64,000 nucleotides of DNA from Sciurus carolinensis. Its lineage: Eukaryota > Chordata > Mammalia > Rodentia > Sciuridae. The notes beneath the pieces are model-generated. The model was not told the origin of the DNA. It saw nothing but the letters and a program-made list of their open reading frames with translations, and searched no databases. Shown here piece by piece: positions 23,018 through 32,812 of this stretch. The position numbers and the translations under genes are program-made. Each line of letters opens with the position of its first letter. Within the stretch, counting starts at the first letter, position 1. The DNA is taken from NCBI RefSeq assembly GCF_902686445.1, contig NC_062227.1, positions 29,814,777-29,878,776 of the forward strand, written 5' to 3'.

Positions 23018-24071
23018 TTAGGCTAGTTCCTCCTGTTGCTGATTTGCATTATTGTTTTTCATCTCTTCCTCATGGAATATTTTGCTGAGAATGTTCTGTA
23101 ATGCCGGCTTTCTTTTTGTAAATTCCTTTAGCTTTTGTTTATCATGGAAGGATCTTATTTCATCGTCAAATCTGAAAGTAAGTTTTGCTGGGTATAAGAT
23201 TCTTGGTTGGCATCCGTTTTCTTTCAGGGCTTGGTAAATGTTGTTCCAGGCCCTTCTAGCTTTTAGGGTCTGGATTGAAAAATCTGCTGATATTCTTACA
23301 GGTTTCCCCCTGAATGTAATTTGATTCTTTTCTCTCACGGCCTTTAAAATTCTGTCTTTATTTTGTATGTTAGGTATTTTCATAATAATGTGCCTTGGTG
23401 TGGGTCTGTTGTAACTTTGTATATTTGGAGTCCTATAAGCTTCTTGCACTTGGTTTTCCATTTCATTCTTCAGATATGGGAAATTTTCTGGTATTATTTC
23501 ATTGAATAGATTGTTCATTCCTTTGGTTTGTTTCTCTAAGCCTTCCTCAATTCCAATAATTCTTAAATTTGGCCTTTTCATGATATCCCATAATTCTTAT
23601 AGATTCTGTTCTTGATTTCTTACTGTCTTCTCTGTTTGGCCTACTTTGTTTTCAAGATTAAATATTTTGTCTTCAATGTCTGAGGTTCTGTCTTCCAGGT
23701 GTTCTATCCTATTGGTTATGCTTTCTATGGAGTTTTTAACTTGGTTTATTGTTTCCTTCATTTCAAGGATTTGTTTGTTTGTTTGTTTGTTTTTTCAGAA
23801 TCTCTAACTCTTTATTGAAATGATCTCTTGCTTCCCGTATTTGGTCTTTTAACTATTGATTGGTGCGATCATTTAATGCCTGCATTTGCTCTTTCATCTC
23901 CTCCTTCAATGCCTGCATTTGCTCTTTCATCTCCTCATTTGCTTCCCTGATTGTTTTAATTATGAACATTCTGAACTCCCTTTCTGACATTTCTTCTGCT
24001 GTGCTGTCATTGGGTTTTATTGATATAGTATCTAGGTTTGTTTGAGACTTTTTCTTCCCTTGTTTTCTCAT
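23018..24071 (-). pseudogene. L1 ORF1p remnant (RNA-binding chaperone), disrupted
   Basis: ORF1 starts at ATG 24071 (MRKQGKKKSQTNLDTISIKP). An N-terminal coiled coil carries a 33-bp direct repeat (units starting 23875 and 23908), giving EMKEQMQAL twice. A TAG at 23853 ends the first frame; the second long frame (23581-23018) is shifted by one base and holds the RRM and C-terminal domain (LRIIGIEEG, RPTPRHIIMKIPNIQNKDRI, LKENGCQPRILYPAKLTF). A TTTG microsatellite at 23766-23796 lies in the broken coiled-coil part and may have caused the shift. In an intact L1 this protein binds L1 RNA. Confidence 0.92.
23766..23796. repeat. (TTTG)n microsatellite within ORF1
   Basis: GTTTGTTTGTTTGTTTG followed by a T run, inside the coiled-coil part of ORF1 and near its frameshift. 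Confidence 0.8.
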
Positions 24072-24534
24072 ATTGGTCAGATGTCAGTGGGACTCTGAGA
24101 TATTGCAGATTTCCTCTCTTGGCTTATAGTGTACCTATAGATTTCCAGTGTATCACCTCCCAGCCTTCAGTAGCCTGAAGTCTTGGAGGAACTTGATAAT
24201 GCAGTGCTTCCGAAGAAAGCTGCCCCTAGACCGCTACTGGTTCCAGGGCTTGGAGCTGGCTCTGTGCAGAAGGGCTCTCACTGGGGAGCCTGCTCTGAGC
24301 AGCTGGCCGTGTGGGAGGAGCCCACCGCCCGAGTGCACAGGGCTACCTGGGGAAGATTCTAGCTGCCTTGCCCTGCTCTGATAAGCTGCCCCTATCCGTG
24401 CCTGCCACCCAGGCTGAGCTTCACCCGGTGGGGGAGACTCACCCCGTGGCTCTATTTTAGTCCGAGTCTCTCAATGCCTCCCCTTCTTGAATCCTGGGTT
24501 TTGGAGCGACTGGAGATGCAGTCACCCTCTAGTT

Positions 24535-24545
24535 CGCCATCTTGG
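24535..24545 (-). promoter_or_regulatory. YY1-type site in L1 monomer 1
   Basis: CGCCATCTTGG on the plus strand (CCAAGATGGCG in L1 sense), the consensus YY1 core. Confidence 0.65.
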
Positions 24546-25131
24546 ATTGCCCCGTGGAAAGAGCCTGCGGCCGGAGGGGGCAGGGCCGCCTGGAGAATTC
24601 TCTGGGTGCCATGCCCTGACCCCAGAGGCTGCTTGCGGGTCTGAGCTGTCTGTTGGCTTGGGGTCTTGTGGCTGGCTCTATGTAGAAAGGCTCTCACTGG
24701 GCGGTCTGCTCCGAGAAGCTAGCCTTGAAAGGCGCCTCCCACTGGAGGGGGCCGGGCGGCTTGGGGAAGTCCCTGGCTGCCCTGTCCTGGTCCCTGAAGC
24801 CGCTTGCGGGCCGGAGCTCACAGCGCTGGCTCCGGGACTTGGAGCTGGTTCGGTTCAGAAAGATTCTCACTGGGGTCCTGCTTCGAGAAGCTGGAGATGC
24901 TGGCCGTGTTGGAGGAGCCCACCGCTGGAGTATGCAGGGCTACCTGGGGAAGATTCTAGCTGCCTTGCCCTGCTCTGATAAGCTGCCCCTATCCATGCCT
25001 GCCACCCAGGCTGAGCTTCACCCGGTGGGGGAGACTCACCCCGTGGCTCTATTTTAGTCCGAGTCTCTCAATGCCTCCCCTTCTTGAATCCTGGGTTCTG
25101 GAGCGACTGGAGATGCAGTCACCCTCTAGTC

Positions 25132-25142
25132 CGCCATCTTGG
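25132..25142 (-). promoter_or_regulatory. YY1-type site in L1 monomer 2
   Basis: Same 11-mer as at 24535, 597 bp away, marking the corresponding point of the next monomer. Confidence 0.65.
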
Positions 25143-25293
25143 ATCACCCCGTGGAAAGAGCCTGTGGCTGGAGGGGGCAAGGCCGCCTGAAGAGGTCTCT
25201 GGCTGCCCTGCCCTGATTCCAGAGGCTACTTGCGGGTCGGAGTTCTCCATTGGCTCAGGGACTTGTGGCTGGCTCTGTGTAGAAAGGCTCTCC

Positions 25294-25307
25294 CACATAT
25301 ATATTCT
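25294..25307. repeat. Right target-site duplication of the full-length L1 block
   Basis: CACATATATATTCT, matching CACATATATTCT at 17989-18000 apart from one AT unit. The inferred nick (TTCT/AT) is a common variant of the L1 endonuclease target. Confidence 0.75.
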
Positions 25308-25920
25308 ATAATATTTGATTTCTTAGGTTTTCCTTATTGATCAAGTCAAAACTGTATCTAATTTGTTTTGTGATTTTTTTTTAAATTTGAGATTACTTAG
25401 ATATTATTTATTTTTAAAAAGTTGGGATATTTTAATTTTCTGATATTATTTCTAGCTTAACTCCATTGAAGTCAGAGATCATATCCTGTACAATTTCAAT
25501 CTTTTAAATTTTTTGAAGATTGGCTCATTGGGCAGTTGGAAAAATGGTGCATGTGTAGTTGAGATGAATTTGTAGTTTGCAATTGTTAAGTACAGCATTC
25601 TATATGAAAATTAGCTTTATTTTGTTAATCCTATACATCAAGTATTTTCTGTTTTTGTCAGCTTGTTCTTTCAATTTCTGAGATAAGTGCATTTAAATCT
25701 CCCATTATGGTTATTACTTCCCTGTGAGAAATTCTGTTGACAGTTTTACAGACAGTACTTTCACTCTCATGTTTAGGTTTGCTCTGAAATGTTGGATAAG
25801 TAACCATTTCATTTTCAATGAACTTTTTATGACTGAAGCTATCTGCACCTTTCTACACCCAATATCTTGACTGAACCTACAGAAAGTTAGCATCAAAACC
25901 ATACTGATTTATGGCATGAG
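25308..25920 (-). mobile_element. Ancient L1 (L1M type), segment 3
   Basis: Antisense of the L1 endonuclease and linker region: AACTCCATTGAAGTCAGAGA, TTCAATTTCTGAGATAAGTG, TTAAATCTCCCATTATGGTT. It continues the element at 12200-14124 and 17607-18000. Confidence 0.65.
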
Positions 25921-27249
25921 AACACAAAGATGGCTGAATTCTCCACCCTGCCACCTTTTTCCCCAGAAAGATTTACACATACATAGTTTTTATTTTCTTT
26001 TTTTAGCACCAAGTACATCTCGGTAGGAAACATGAAAGGTTGTTAGAAGGTTTACCAGAAGAAAAATATGTCTTTTGCAACTCCACAGGAATTCGATCTA
26101 CATATAGTCACAAAGGACTGAAATGTAGTTCATCTAATATGGGACTTGGTTTACATATATGTTTGGGAAATTAGTGTCTGATTTTTTCCTTCATGCCTAG
26201 TAGTGACAACATTCCACCTGTCTCAGAGATTGAAAAATAAAACCTGAATGCTCACAGAGCTCATACCAGCTGTGTATGAGAAAGGCAAATAAACTTACTG
26301 GTTTGAGGCAGAAGCCCTAGGAATTATTTTTAATTGATGTTTCCAAGGATTGAAGTGGCATCACCTTGCTGGTGGTTACCCAGTTAAGAAGGACAGTAAA
26401 ACACACACTATCCTCAACCCAGAAAGGTTTCTTTGATCTTTAGACCCCCCAGTCAAAACTAGCTATGTCCCTGGAATACAAGATCCCCAAAATGAAACTT
26501 TCCTAATGAATTCTCTGGGTATGAATGGCTATGTCTTTACCTGCCCCTCCCCACACCCCAATGGACTTACTGTGAATGAGTAGTTAAAATTTGTTTCAGC
26601 TACAAAGAAGTCCTCGAATTTTAACATCACAGATGGAGCTGTGGTAGCTAGGTCTGGAAAAAGCTGGGTCTGGTAGAATTATAAACCAAGCATTGAACCC
26701 CCTACAATATCATGAGTAATACATACCACAAATGCAAACATGAAAAATTTCCTGGTATCACTGAAAACTTGAGAAGTAAAAAATGACTGGTTTGACAGAA
26801 AAGTCAGATACTTGATGAAATTTAAGCCCAGAAAAGAGGTAGAGAAGGAAGGAGTAATGTTGGAGCTAATTGGATGAGGACCACAGGAAAAAAAGGCAGG
26901 CAGGTGGAGCCAATGTATAGCCAGAGGTGGGCCAGTACAAACCAAGAAGCAAGTGTGACAAGTAGAAATGACAAGTACATTTTGTTAAATAGACATAAGT
27001 GTTAAGCATCCAGGGGAGAATGATAACAAACAAACAAACAAACAAACAAACAAAAAACACGGAGAAAAAAACAGGGTCATGTAAGGAATCAAGTTTACAG
27101 TTGAGAGTATTTGGGAAACATGGAAATGGCCTAGGACCACTTTCCTATGTAAAAATGACTGATTATCTAATTCAGAACAAATACATGACACTGACTTAAT
27201 GCTTACATGGGATAGCTTAAAGCTTGCTTTCATCACACACAATAACTTC
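25921..27249. other. Unannotated sequence
   Basis: No recognised repeat except a (CAAA)n microsatellite at about 27028-27055. An acceptor-like TTTTTTTAG at 26006 followed by a 55-codon frame is discussed among the rejected items. Confidence 0.4.
27028..27055. repeat. (CAAA)n microsatellite
   Basis: Six to seven ACAA units ending in an A run. Confidence 0.85.
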
Positions 27250-27895
27250 CCCTTCTCTGCAGCAGATACATTTCAAGACCCCCAGTGGATTCCTGAAACT
27301 GTGGGTTGTACCAAACTCTATATATTCTGTATTTCATACACATATGCACATTCTTATGATTAAGTAATTTATTCATTGGGCAAAGAAAGTGATTAACAAT
27401 AACCACTAGTAATAAAATAGAACAATTATAACAATATATGGTAATAAATTTATATGAATGTGGTGTTTATGTCTCTTTCGAAAGAGTCAAGACCTAGTAT
27501 TCTCTTGATATCTGCATGGGATTGAGTTCAGGACCCCTCTGGATACCAAAATCTGCAGGTGCTCAAATCTCTTACTTAAAATGATGGAGTATTTGAATAT
27601 AACCTGTGCACAGTCCCACTTATACTTTAAATGATCTCCAGATTACCTACAATACCTAGTACCATGTAAATGCTATATAAATTTTTGTTATGAAATATTG
27701 GTTAGGGAATAACAACAAGGGAAAATTCTGTACATGTTCAGTACAGATGCAATATTTTTCCCAAATATTGTCAATCCACAGGTGGTTAAGTCTGTAAATA
27801 CAGAGCCTGATGATACAGAGGGTCCACCATATTAATATTTTCAGACCATGGTTGGCCCCAGGCAATTGAAACCACAGATATGGGGGATTATTGTA
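27250..27895 (-). mobile_element. Tigger-type DNA transposon remnants, probably two
   Basis: The 3' part (27480-27895) has GGACCCCTCTGGATACCAAAAT, GTACATGTTCAGTACAGATGC, TTCCCAAATATTGTCAATCCA and an end with GATATGGGGGATTATTG; these are blocks of short Tc1/mariner-Tigger type elements. The 5' part (27250-27480) carries ATAAAATAGAACAATTATAAC and TGAATGTGGTGTTTATGTCTC, blocks of a related element. No transposase frame remains. The exact subfamily is not certain, and the strand is approximate. Confidence 0.55.
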
Positions 27896-29085
27896 TTTAT
27901 CAAATTTCTATGTATAAAGCAGGAAGCTAAGATTGTTAAACTGGTGAGTTATGCAGAGGCTACTTACACATGGACTCTGAAAACAATAGCTGGTATTTAA
28001 TGGCAAAATGGTTTGAATCAAAGCTATATTTTAGTGAGTCTCAGATTCTAGTTTCCAACAAAAATATCTCTCAAATTTTGCTGGCTTAACTCATCTTAAT
28101 AAAAACTATAAATGATAGTAATGTTTGCTTTAAATTTTTCTCATATGGATCACATTTCTAATGAATGGTCTCTTTGGAAGTCCACTGTGCTCACTAATAG
28201 CAGCCTTTGCTACAACTTTGCTACAATTCTAATATGCTTTTGGAAAATTATGGTCATAAATGGGATGAGATATGTAGATGAAAATCATTAGTAGGACCCA
28301 GGAAGAAATGATTATTTCCCAGGAAAGGAATCAGAAAAGTTTTTGTGGAAGCTTAATTGTGCCTTTTAGACTGAGTAGATTTGGGGAAAGTGAAAATGAC
28401 GAAACTGTGTTCAGAGCATAGAGAATAATAGCATGCCAGCCAAGAGAGCAACATGCACCAAGGACCTCACACTGGGGAGGTATAACCAACATTTAGGGCT
28501 GTCAGAGCCCACATGACCAAGCTGTAGATACAGCCTCCTGAAGAGGCTGAAGGCGCAGGCAGGCATCACACTGGCCAGGCATCAGAGGATGATGGAAAAT
28601 AGCCTTGACAATGGAAAGTGGCCTCAGAAGAGCAGGGGGACTCTCAAGGACTTTAAGGCAGAATGGATGGACTCTTTGCATGTGTGTTTTGAAAATATCA
28701 TGTAATATGGAAACATGTATATAATGTAGAAAACAGCAGGGAATTGAGAGTGAACTACTAGGAAGACAAGGCAAATCACTTAGGCAATTTACTTATTCAA
28801 GGATCATTTGAATGTGTACCATGGTCAAATCTAGGCTAAGTGTTATCAGAGTCATAAAGGATGTGTTTATATTAGCATATGGGTTATGTACACTTGCACA
28901 CTTACGGAAAAAAATAAATTGTATAAAGGAAGTCTTTAAAATGTATGTATATTTGTGACTGAATAACAAAGAGTGGTGTGGATCTTAAAGGTTCCACCTT
29001 TAGGAAAAGGAACATCAGAGAGTGCTAAAATATTTGGGCAATGATTTATCATATCAAAGAGAGGAGATCTAAGAGTGAACCTCAA
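27896..29085. other. Unannotated sequence
   Basis: No recognised gene or repeat. The 90-codon frame at 28502-28774 (minus) has no support. Confidence 0.4.
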
Positions 29086-29089
29086 AAGA

Positions 29090-29615
29090 TTGGCAAATGT
29101 TCTAACTGCATAACAAGCCACCCCAGAACAACAGCAATCATTTGGTTTGCTCATTACTCTATCACTGGGGCCTCGCTCAAGGAAGCTGATTTCTCTTTTC
29201 AGTGTGGGAGAGCCCACAGTGCTGGAAAATGTACCTCCGTAATACCTCAGTCCCTTGGTTGGCAAGCTTGTGCTCACTGCCAGCTGGGGTCTTAGGAAGG
29301 ATGATAGTGGATGGACTTGATTCCTCTCTTTGTGCCCCTCTATGAATAAATACACACAGGGTGGTTTGGGCATCCATGCGGCATGCCAACCTCAGAGTCA
29401 TTCTCTTATATGTGTCTCAGGCATTCAAGAGCAAGTATCTCGAGTATTCTGGTCCTGTAAAGCTCACCCAGAAGTTGGCATGGCACCATCCCTGCCATAT
29501 TCTATGTATTAATCAGTCACAGAAAACAACTCCAATTCAAAGAGAAGAAACAGAGCTCCATCCTTCAATGGGAGAAGAAGTCAAGAGTTTGTAACCATCT
29601 CTGATCTACCACCTG
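29090..29615. mobile_element. Ancient interspersed repeat, probably LTR-type
   Basis: The order GCATAACAAGCCACCCCAG, AACAACAGCAATCATTTGG, AAGAGAAGAAACAGAGCTCC, ATGGGAGAAGAAGTC and GATCTACCAC matches an old mammalian repeat that I recognise but cannot name with certainty. Open frames on both strands here (longest 145 codons, 28936-29373) run through repeat sequence and look like chance. Confidence 0.45.
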
Positions 29616-29744
29616 AAAATACATACAGAGAAATTATTTGGGTGAGAGGTATAGTAGTTGATTTCCATTGATTAAAAAAAAATAATATATTCACTGAGTA
29701 ATCAACACTTGATGGTCACTGTAAAATTTGCTTTGCAGGAATGA

Positions 29745-29965
29745 TATAATTCATTCATGAGCCATCCATGGGATAAGTATCATTATCACAGGCTGAGTGT
29801 ATAGCACAGTGGTGGAGTGCGTGTCTACCATGCGTTAGGCCTGGGGTTTAATCCTCAGTACCACAACAATTATAAAGAATTATCATCCTCATTTTATAGA
29901 TGGAAAAACTACATATTAGAGAGAAGAAGGATTTCTCCATTGTCCCAGACGTAGTAAGCTACAAA
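29745..29965 (-). mobile_element. MIR SINE fragment interrupted by an ID SINE
   Basis: On the plus strand, CATTATCA is followed after the inserted ID by ATTATCATCCTCATTTTATAG and GATGGAAAAACTACATATTAG, then GTCCCAGACGTAGTAAGCTA: the reverse complement of the MIR core in correct order. Confidence 0.65.
29793..29866 (+). mobile_element. ID-type SINE inserted in MIR
   Basis: GGCTGAGTGTATAGCACAGTG start, a GGTGGAGTGCGTGTC stem, B-box-like GGGTTTAATCC and a GTACCACAACAA end. ATTATCA occurs on both sides and is probably the target-site duplication. Confidence 0.75.
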
Positions 29966-30515
29966 GCCAGTGTTTGAAATGAGAGTGTGACTTAGACTTT
30001 TAATGACTTGGTCACTATAACCTGCTAGTAATTGGCTAAAATAGAACAAAAATGTTTGAAATGTTTGGTTAGACAAATGTTTTTTATTGCATTTGTTAGC
30101 AATTTTGGAAATAAATTCCACTCTTTTATCAGTGTCAATATTTTTCTCAATGTACAATTGCCTCTGAAAATTTTATATTTTAAAAATAAGAAACTTAATG
30201 ACTTGAATATGTGAGTTCCTTTCATTGTAAATACATGTTTATGCCCTGCACTGGCATATCAATAAGTATATCATAAATCCATAGCTTAACTTCATATTTA
30301 AATCCAAATAATGAGACAGCAAGTCTAAATAAATTAATATTAATGTTCATGTGACTCAAATTCTGAGTACAAATTATGCACAGCACAAAAAAATGTTTGT
30401 CTTCTAACTCTTCCTCATTGATTATTTGAATTTACAAATCTGGTAATTGCAGGAAAGTTCTGTAGCTTTAGACTGACTCGGTTATCTCCCATTTCTCATT
30501 TGTTCTCAAGAATAA
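29966..30515. other. Unannotated sequence
   Basis: Nothing recognised. Confidence 0.4.
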
Positions 30516-30519
30516 TTGT

Positions 30520-30835
30520 ATAATGTTTTGGGAATGCAACCTCCTGAGATCAGGAGGGAGTGGAGGAACAGCCCAGGCTTTCTTCCAGTGGCCCCTAGAA
30601 GCAGATTTCCTTCAAAGTTTTAGATACAAATGTCCCCTTTTCTCCAGTATATAAAATCCAGCGCAAGTTCCTTTTCAGTTTCCTGCAACTGTGGTGAAAC
30701 TGGGGCATGTGCAAAAGAGACCCCATCTGCTTTAAGCATCTTTCCTAAGCTTTGGAGAACTGACTGGCAATGAATCCTAGGCTGCTATCACCCCTTACTG
30801 CCTATCTGTGAGTAATAAACTATTTCATATAAACA
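30520..30835 (+). mobile_element. Probable solo retroviral LTR
   Basis: The layout fits U3-R-U5: a TATAAAATCC box at about 30651, a downstream block GGGGCATGTGCAAAAGAGACC, then GGAGAACTGACTGGCAATG and a polyadenylation signal (AATAAA within GAGTAATAAACTATTTCAT) at about 30813. There is no coding interior. Exact ends and family are not determined. Confidence 0.55.
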
Positions 30836-30894
30836 TGTGTGTAGCATGGGGAGAATCTGCTTACTGACCTCAGGTTGATAAGAATAACTTTTCT

Positions 30895-31199
30895 ATATTC
30901 TATGAATAAATACATAACTAGTATAACTCCACATCACATACAGCCATAAGAATGGGACGTAATACTCCATGTATGTATAATATGTCAAAATGCACCCTAC
31001 TGCCTGACTCAGTGGTGCATGCCTGTAATCCCAGTGGCTTAGGAGGCTGAGGCAGGAGGATCTCAAGTTCAAAGACAGCCTCAGCCAACAGCGAGGTGCT
31101 AAGCAACTCAGTGAGACCCTGTCTCTAAATAGAATTCAAAATAGGGCTGGGGATGTGGCTCAGTGGTTAAGTGCCCCTGAGTTCAATAACCAGTACCAA

Positions 31200-31230
<31 letters not shown>

Positions 31231-31280
31231 GCTACTATCATGTATACCTAAAAAAGAGTAAATTAAAAAAATCAGAAAAC
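30895..31280 (+). mobile_element. Older squirrel L1 3' UTR, split by a SINE
   Basis: ACTCCACATCACATACAGCC, ATACTCCATGTATGTATAAT and, beyond the SINE, ACTATCATGTATACC then an A-rich end. The same series occurs uninterrupted at 55490-55620, which confirms both the L1 3' UTR identity and the SINE boundaries. Confidence 0.75.
31002..31221 (+). mobile_element. B1-dID (MEN-like) SINE with target-site duplication
   Basis: Well preserved: GTAATCCCAGTGGCTTAGGA, GGCTGAGGCAGGAGGATCTC, then GCTGGGGATGTGGCTCAGTG and a 20+ A tail. Flanked by AAAATGCACCCTACT (30987-31001) and AAAATGCACGCTACT (31222-31236), 15 bp with one mismatch. Confidence 0.95.
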
Positions 31281-31784
31281 AAAAAGGACACAGTGGATCT
31301 CCTGTACAGGAACTTTCTCAGAACTACAGGCATCGCTCATTTCATTACACTTTGCTTTCTTACACTTTGTAGAAATTGTACTTTTTACAAACTGGAGGAT
31401 TTATGACCAGCCTGTGTGGAGCAAGTCTATTGGTGGCATTTTTCAAATAGCATGTGCTCACTTTGTATCTCTGTGTCACATTTTGACAATTCTTACAATA
31501 TTTTAAACTTTTTCATTATTATTGTATCTGTTACAGTGATCTGTGATCAGTGATCTTTGATATTACTATTTTAATTACTTGAGGGTGCCACAAACCAGGC
31601 CCATATAAGACAGTAAATTTAACCAGTGAATGTTGAATGCAGTCTGACTGCTCCCCATCAGGAAGCTCCCCCATCAGGCTTCCCTTTTCTTTGAGACAAC
31701 AATATTGAAATTAGGCTAATTAATAATCCTAGCGTGGTCTCTGAGTATTCAAGGGGAAGGAAGAATCACATGTCTCTCACTTTA

Positions 31785-32010
31785 TTTTTACTTTTTATTT
31801 TTTATTTATTTTATTGGGACTGGGGATTGAATTCAGGGACACTTAACCACTGAGCCACATCTGCAGCCTTTTTAAAAATATTTTATTTAGGGACAGGATC
31901 TTGCCAAGTTGCTAACTGCCTCACTATTCTGCTGAGGCTGACTTTGAGCTCACGATCTTGCTTCAGCCTCCTGAGTTGCTGGGATTATAGGTATGCGCCA
32001 CTGTACATGC
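31785..32010 (-). mobile_element. B1-dID (MEN-like) SINE inside Tigger1
   Basis: On the plus strand: GGGACTGGGGATTGAATTCAG, CCACTGAGCCACATCTGCAG (ID half), then TCAGCCTCCTGAGTTGCTGG (B1 half). Flanked by CTCTCACTTTA (31774-31784) and CTCTCCCTTTA (32011-32021), one mismatch in 11 bp. Confidence 0.93.
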
Positions 32011-32696
32011 CTCTCCCTTTAAATCAAAAGCTTTAAATTATTTAGCTTAGGGAGGAAGACATGTGGAAAATTGATAAGGGCTAAAAGCCAGTCCTCTTGC
32101 CCCAAACAGGTAGTCAATTTGTGACTTGACCAAAAGTTCTTGGAGGAAATTAAAAGTGCACTTCTATTGAGCACATGAAGGATTAGAAAGTGAAACAGCT
32201 TTATTGCTGGTGTGAAGAAAGTTTTAGTGGTCTGAAGAGAAGATCAAACCTGCCATGATATTCTTCTGGGTCAAAGTGTATTCTAGAGCAATGTCCTACT
32301 CTCTTCAATTCTGTGAAGACTGAGAGAGATCAGGAAACTGGAGAAGAAAAATGTGAAGGCAGCAGAGATTGGTTCATGAGGTTTAATAAAGGAGCCATCT
32401 TCATAACAAAAATGCAAAGTGGAGAAGCAAGGGTGACATAGCAAGTTATCCAGAAGGTCTGACCAAGGTCATCAATGAAGGTGGCCACACTGAGCAGCAG
32501 ACCTTCAGTGCAGAAGTGACCATATGCCTGAATTGTTGTGATCTCATGATAAAACTTTAACAGATGAGGAGTTGCTTCTTATGCAAGGGCAAAGAAAGTC
32601 CTTTTTTAAACATTTTTATTGATTGATTATTTTTAGTTCTACATGATAGTAGAATCCATTTTGATAGAATTATATAAGCCTGGAACATATTCTATT

Positions 32697-32710
32697 AGGA
32701 CTCCAATCTT
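32697..32710. repeat. Left target-site duplication of an ID element
   Basis: AGGACTCCAATCTT, repeated exactly at 32813-32826. Confidence 0.95.
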
Positions 32711-32812
32711 TTTTTTTTTTTTTTTTTTTTGGGGGGGGGGTGCCGGGGATCGAACCCAGGGCCTTGTGCTTGCAAGGCAAGCACTCTACCAACTGAGCTA
32801 TCTCCCCAGCCC
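32711..32812 (-). mobile_element. Recent ID SINE with intact Pol III boxes
   Basis: In element sense: GGCTGGGGAGA, A box TAGCTCAGTTGGTAGAGTGC, B box GGTTCGATCCC, then GGCACC, ten C and over twenty A. The A and B boxes match tRNA-Ala consensus closely. The 14-bp flanking duplications are perfect, so the insertion is young. The C10 between body and A-tail is unusual. It is tRNA-derived but not a tRNA gene: no acceptor-stem 3' side is present. Confidence 0.95.

Larger units (their letters stand above)
18001..25293 (-). mobile_element. Full-length minus-strand squirrel L1 plus an extra L1 3' fragment
   Basis: Read on the minus strand: repeated 5' UTR (25293-24072), ORF1 remnant (24071-23018), ORF2 remnant (22970-19158), 3' UTR and A-tail (to about 18875). 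Then comes a second copy of only the last 870 bp of an L1 (18874-18008) with its own A-tail. The outer flanks are CACATATATTCT (17989-18000) and CACATATATATTCT (25294-25307), which differ by one AT unit, and the ancient host L1 resumes beyond them. No duplication brackets the internal junction at 18875. The whole block therefore looks like one insertion in which an L1 transcript read through its own poly(A) site into a downstream L1 end. Template switching is the alternative. Confidence 0.85.
24072..25293 (-). promoter_or_regulatory. Monomeric L1 5' UTR and promoter (597-bp repeats)
   Basis: This block is much richer in G and C than its surroundings. Landmarks recur exactly 597 bp apart: GGCTACCTGG at 24341 and 24938, TGTAGAAAGG at 24681 and 25278, CGCCATCTTGG at 24535 and 25132. 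It therefore holds about two monomers, the outermost truncated at 25293. In element sense each monomer has an AAGATGGCG core, the YY1-type site that in human L1 positions transcription start. The design resembles mouse L1 monomer promoters. Long plus-strand frames here (24487-24978, 25084-25311) start at TTG and have no internal ATG. Confidence 0.88.

Noticed and set aside
24487..24978. 163-codon plus-strand frame antisense to the L1 5' UTR, similar to an ORF0
   Set aside because: It opens with TTG and contains no ATG. The same frame recurs at 25084 only because the monomer is repeated.
26007..26174. Exon-like frame of 55 codons after a T-rich acceptor
   Set aside because: The acceptor is good and the frame is open to a TAG, but no convincing donor or polyadenylation signal follows, and the peptide resembles nothing I know. 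As a terminal exon it would need extra support.
28936..29373. 145-codon minus-strand frame
   Set aside because: It crosses the edge of an ancient repeat, shows no domain and is opposed by open frames on the other strand.
32711..32812. tRNA-Ala gene
   Set aside because: A and B boxes are present, but the acceptor stem cannot close, an A-tail follows and target-site duplications flank it: an ID retroposon. The same holds for 52045-52143.
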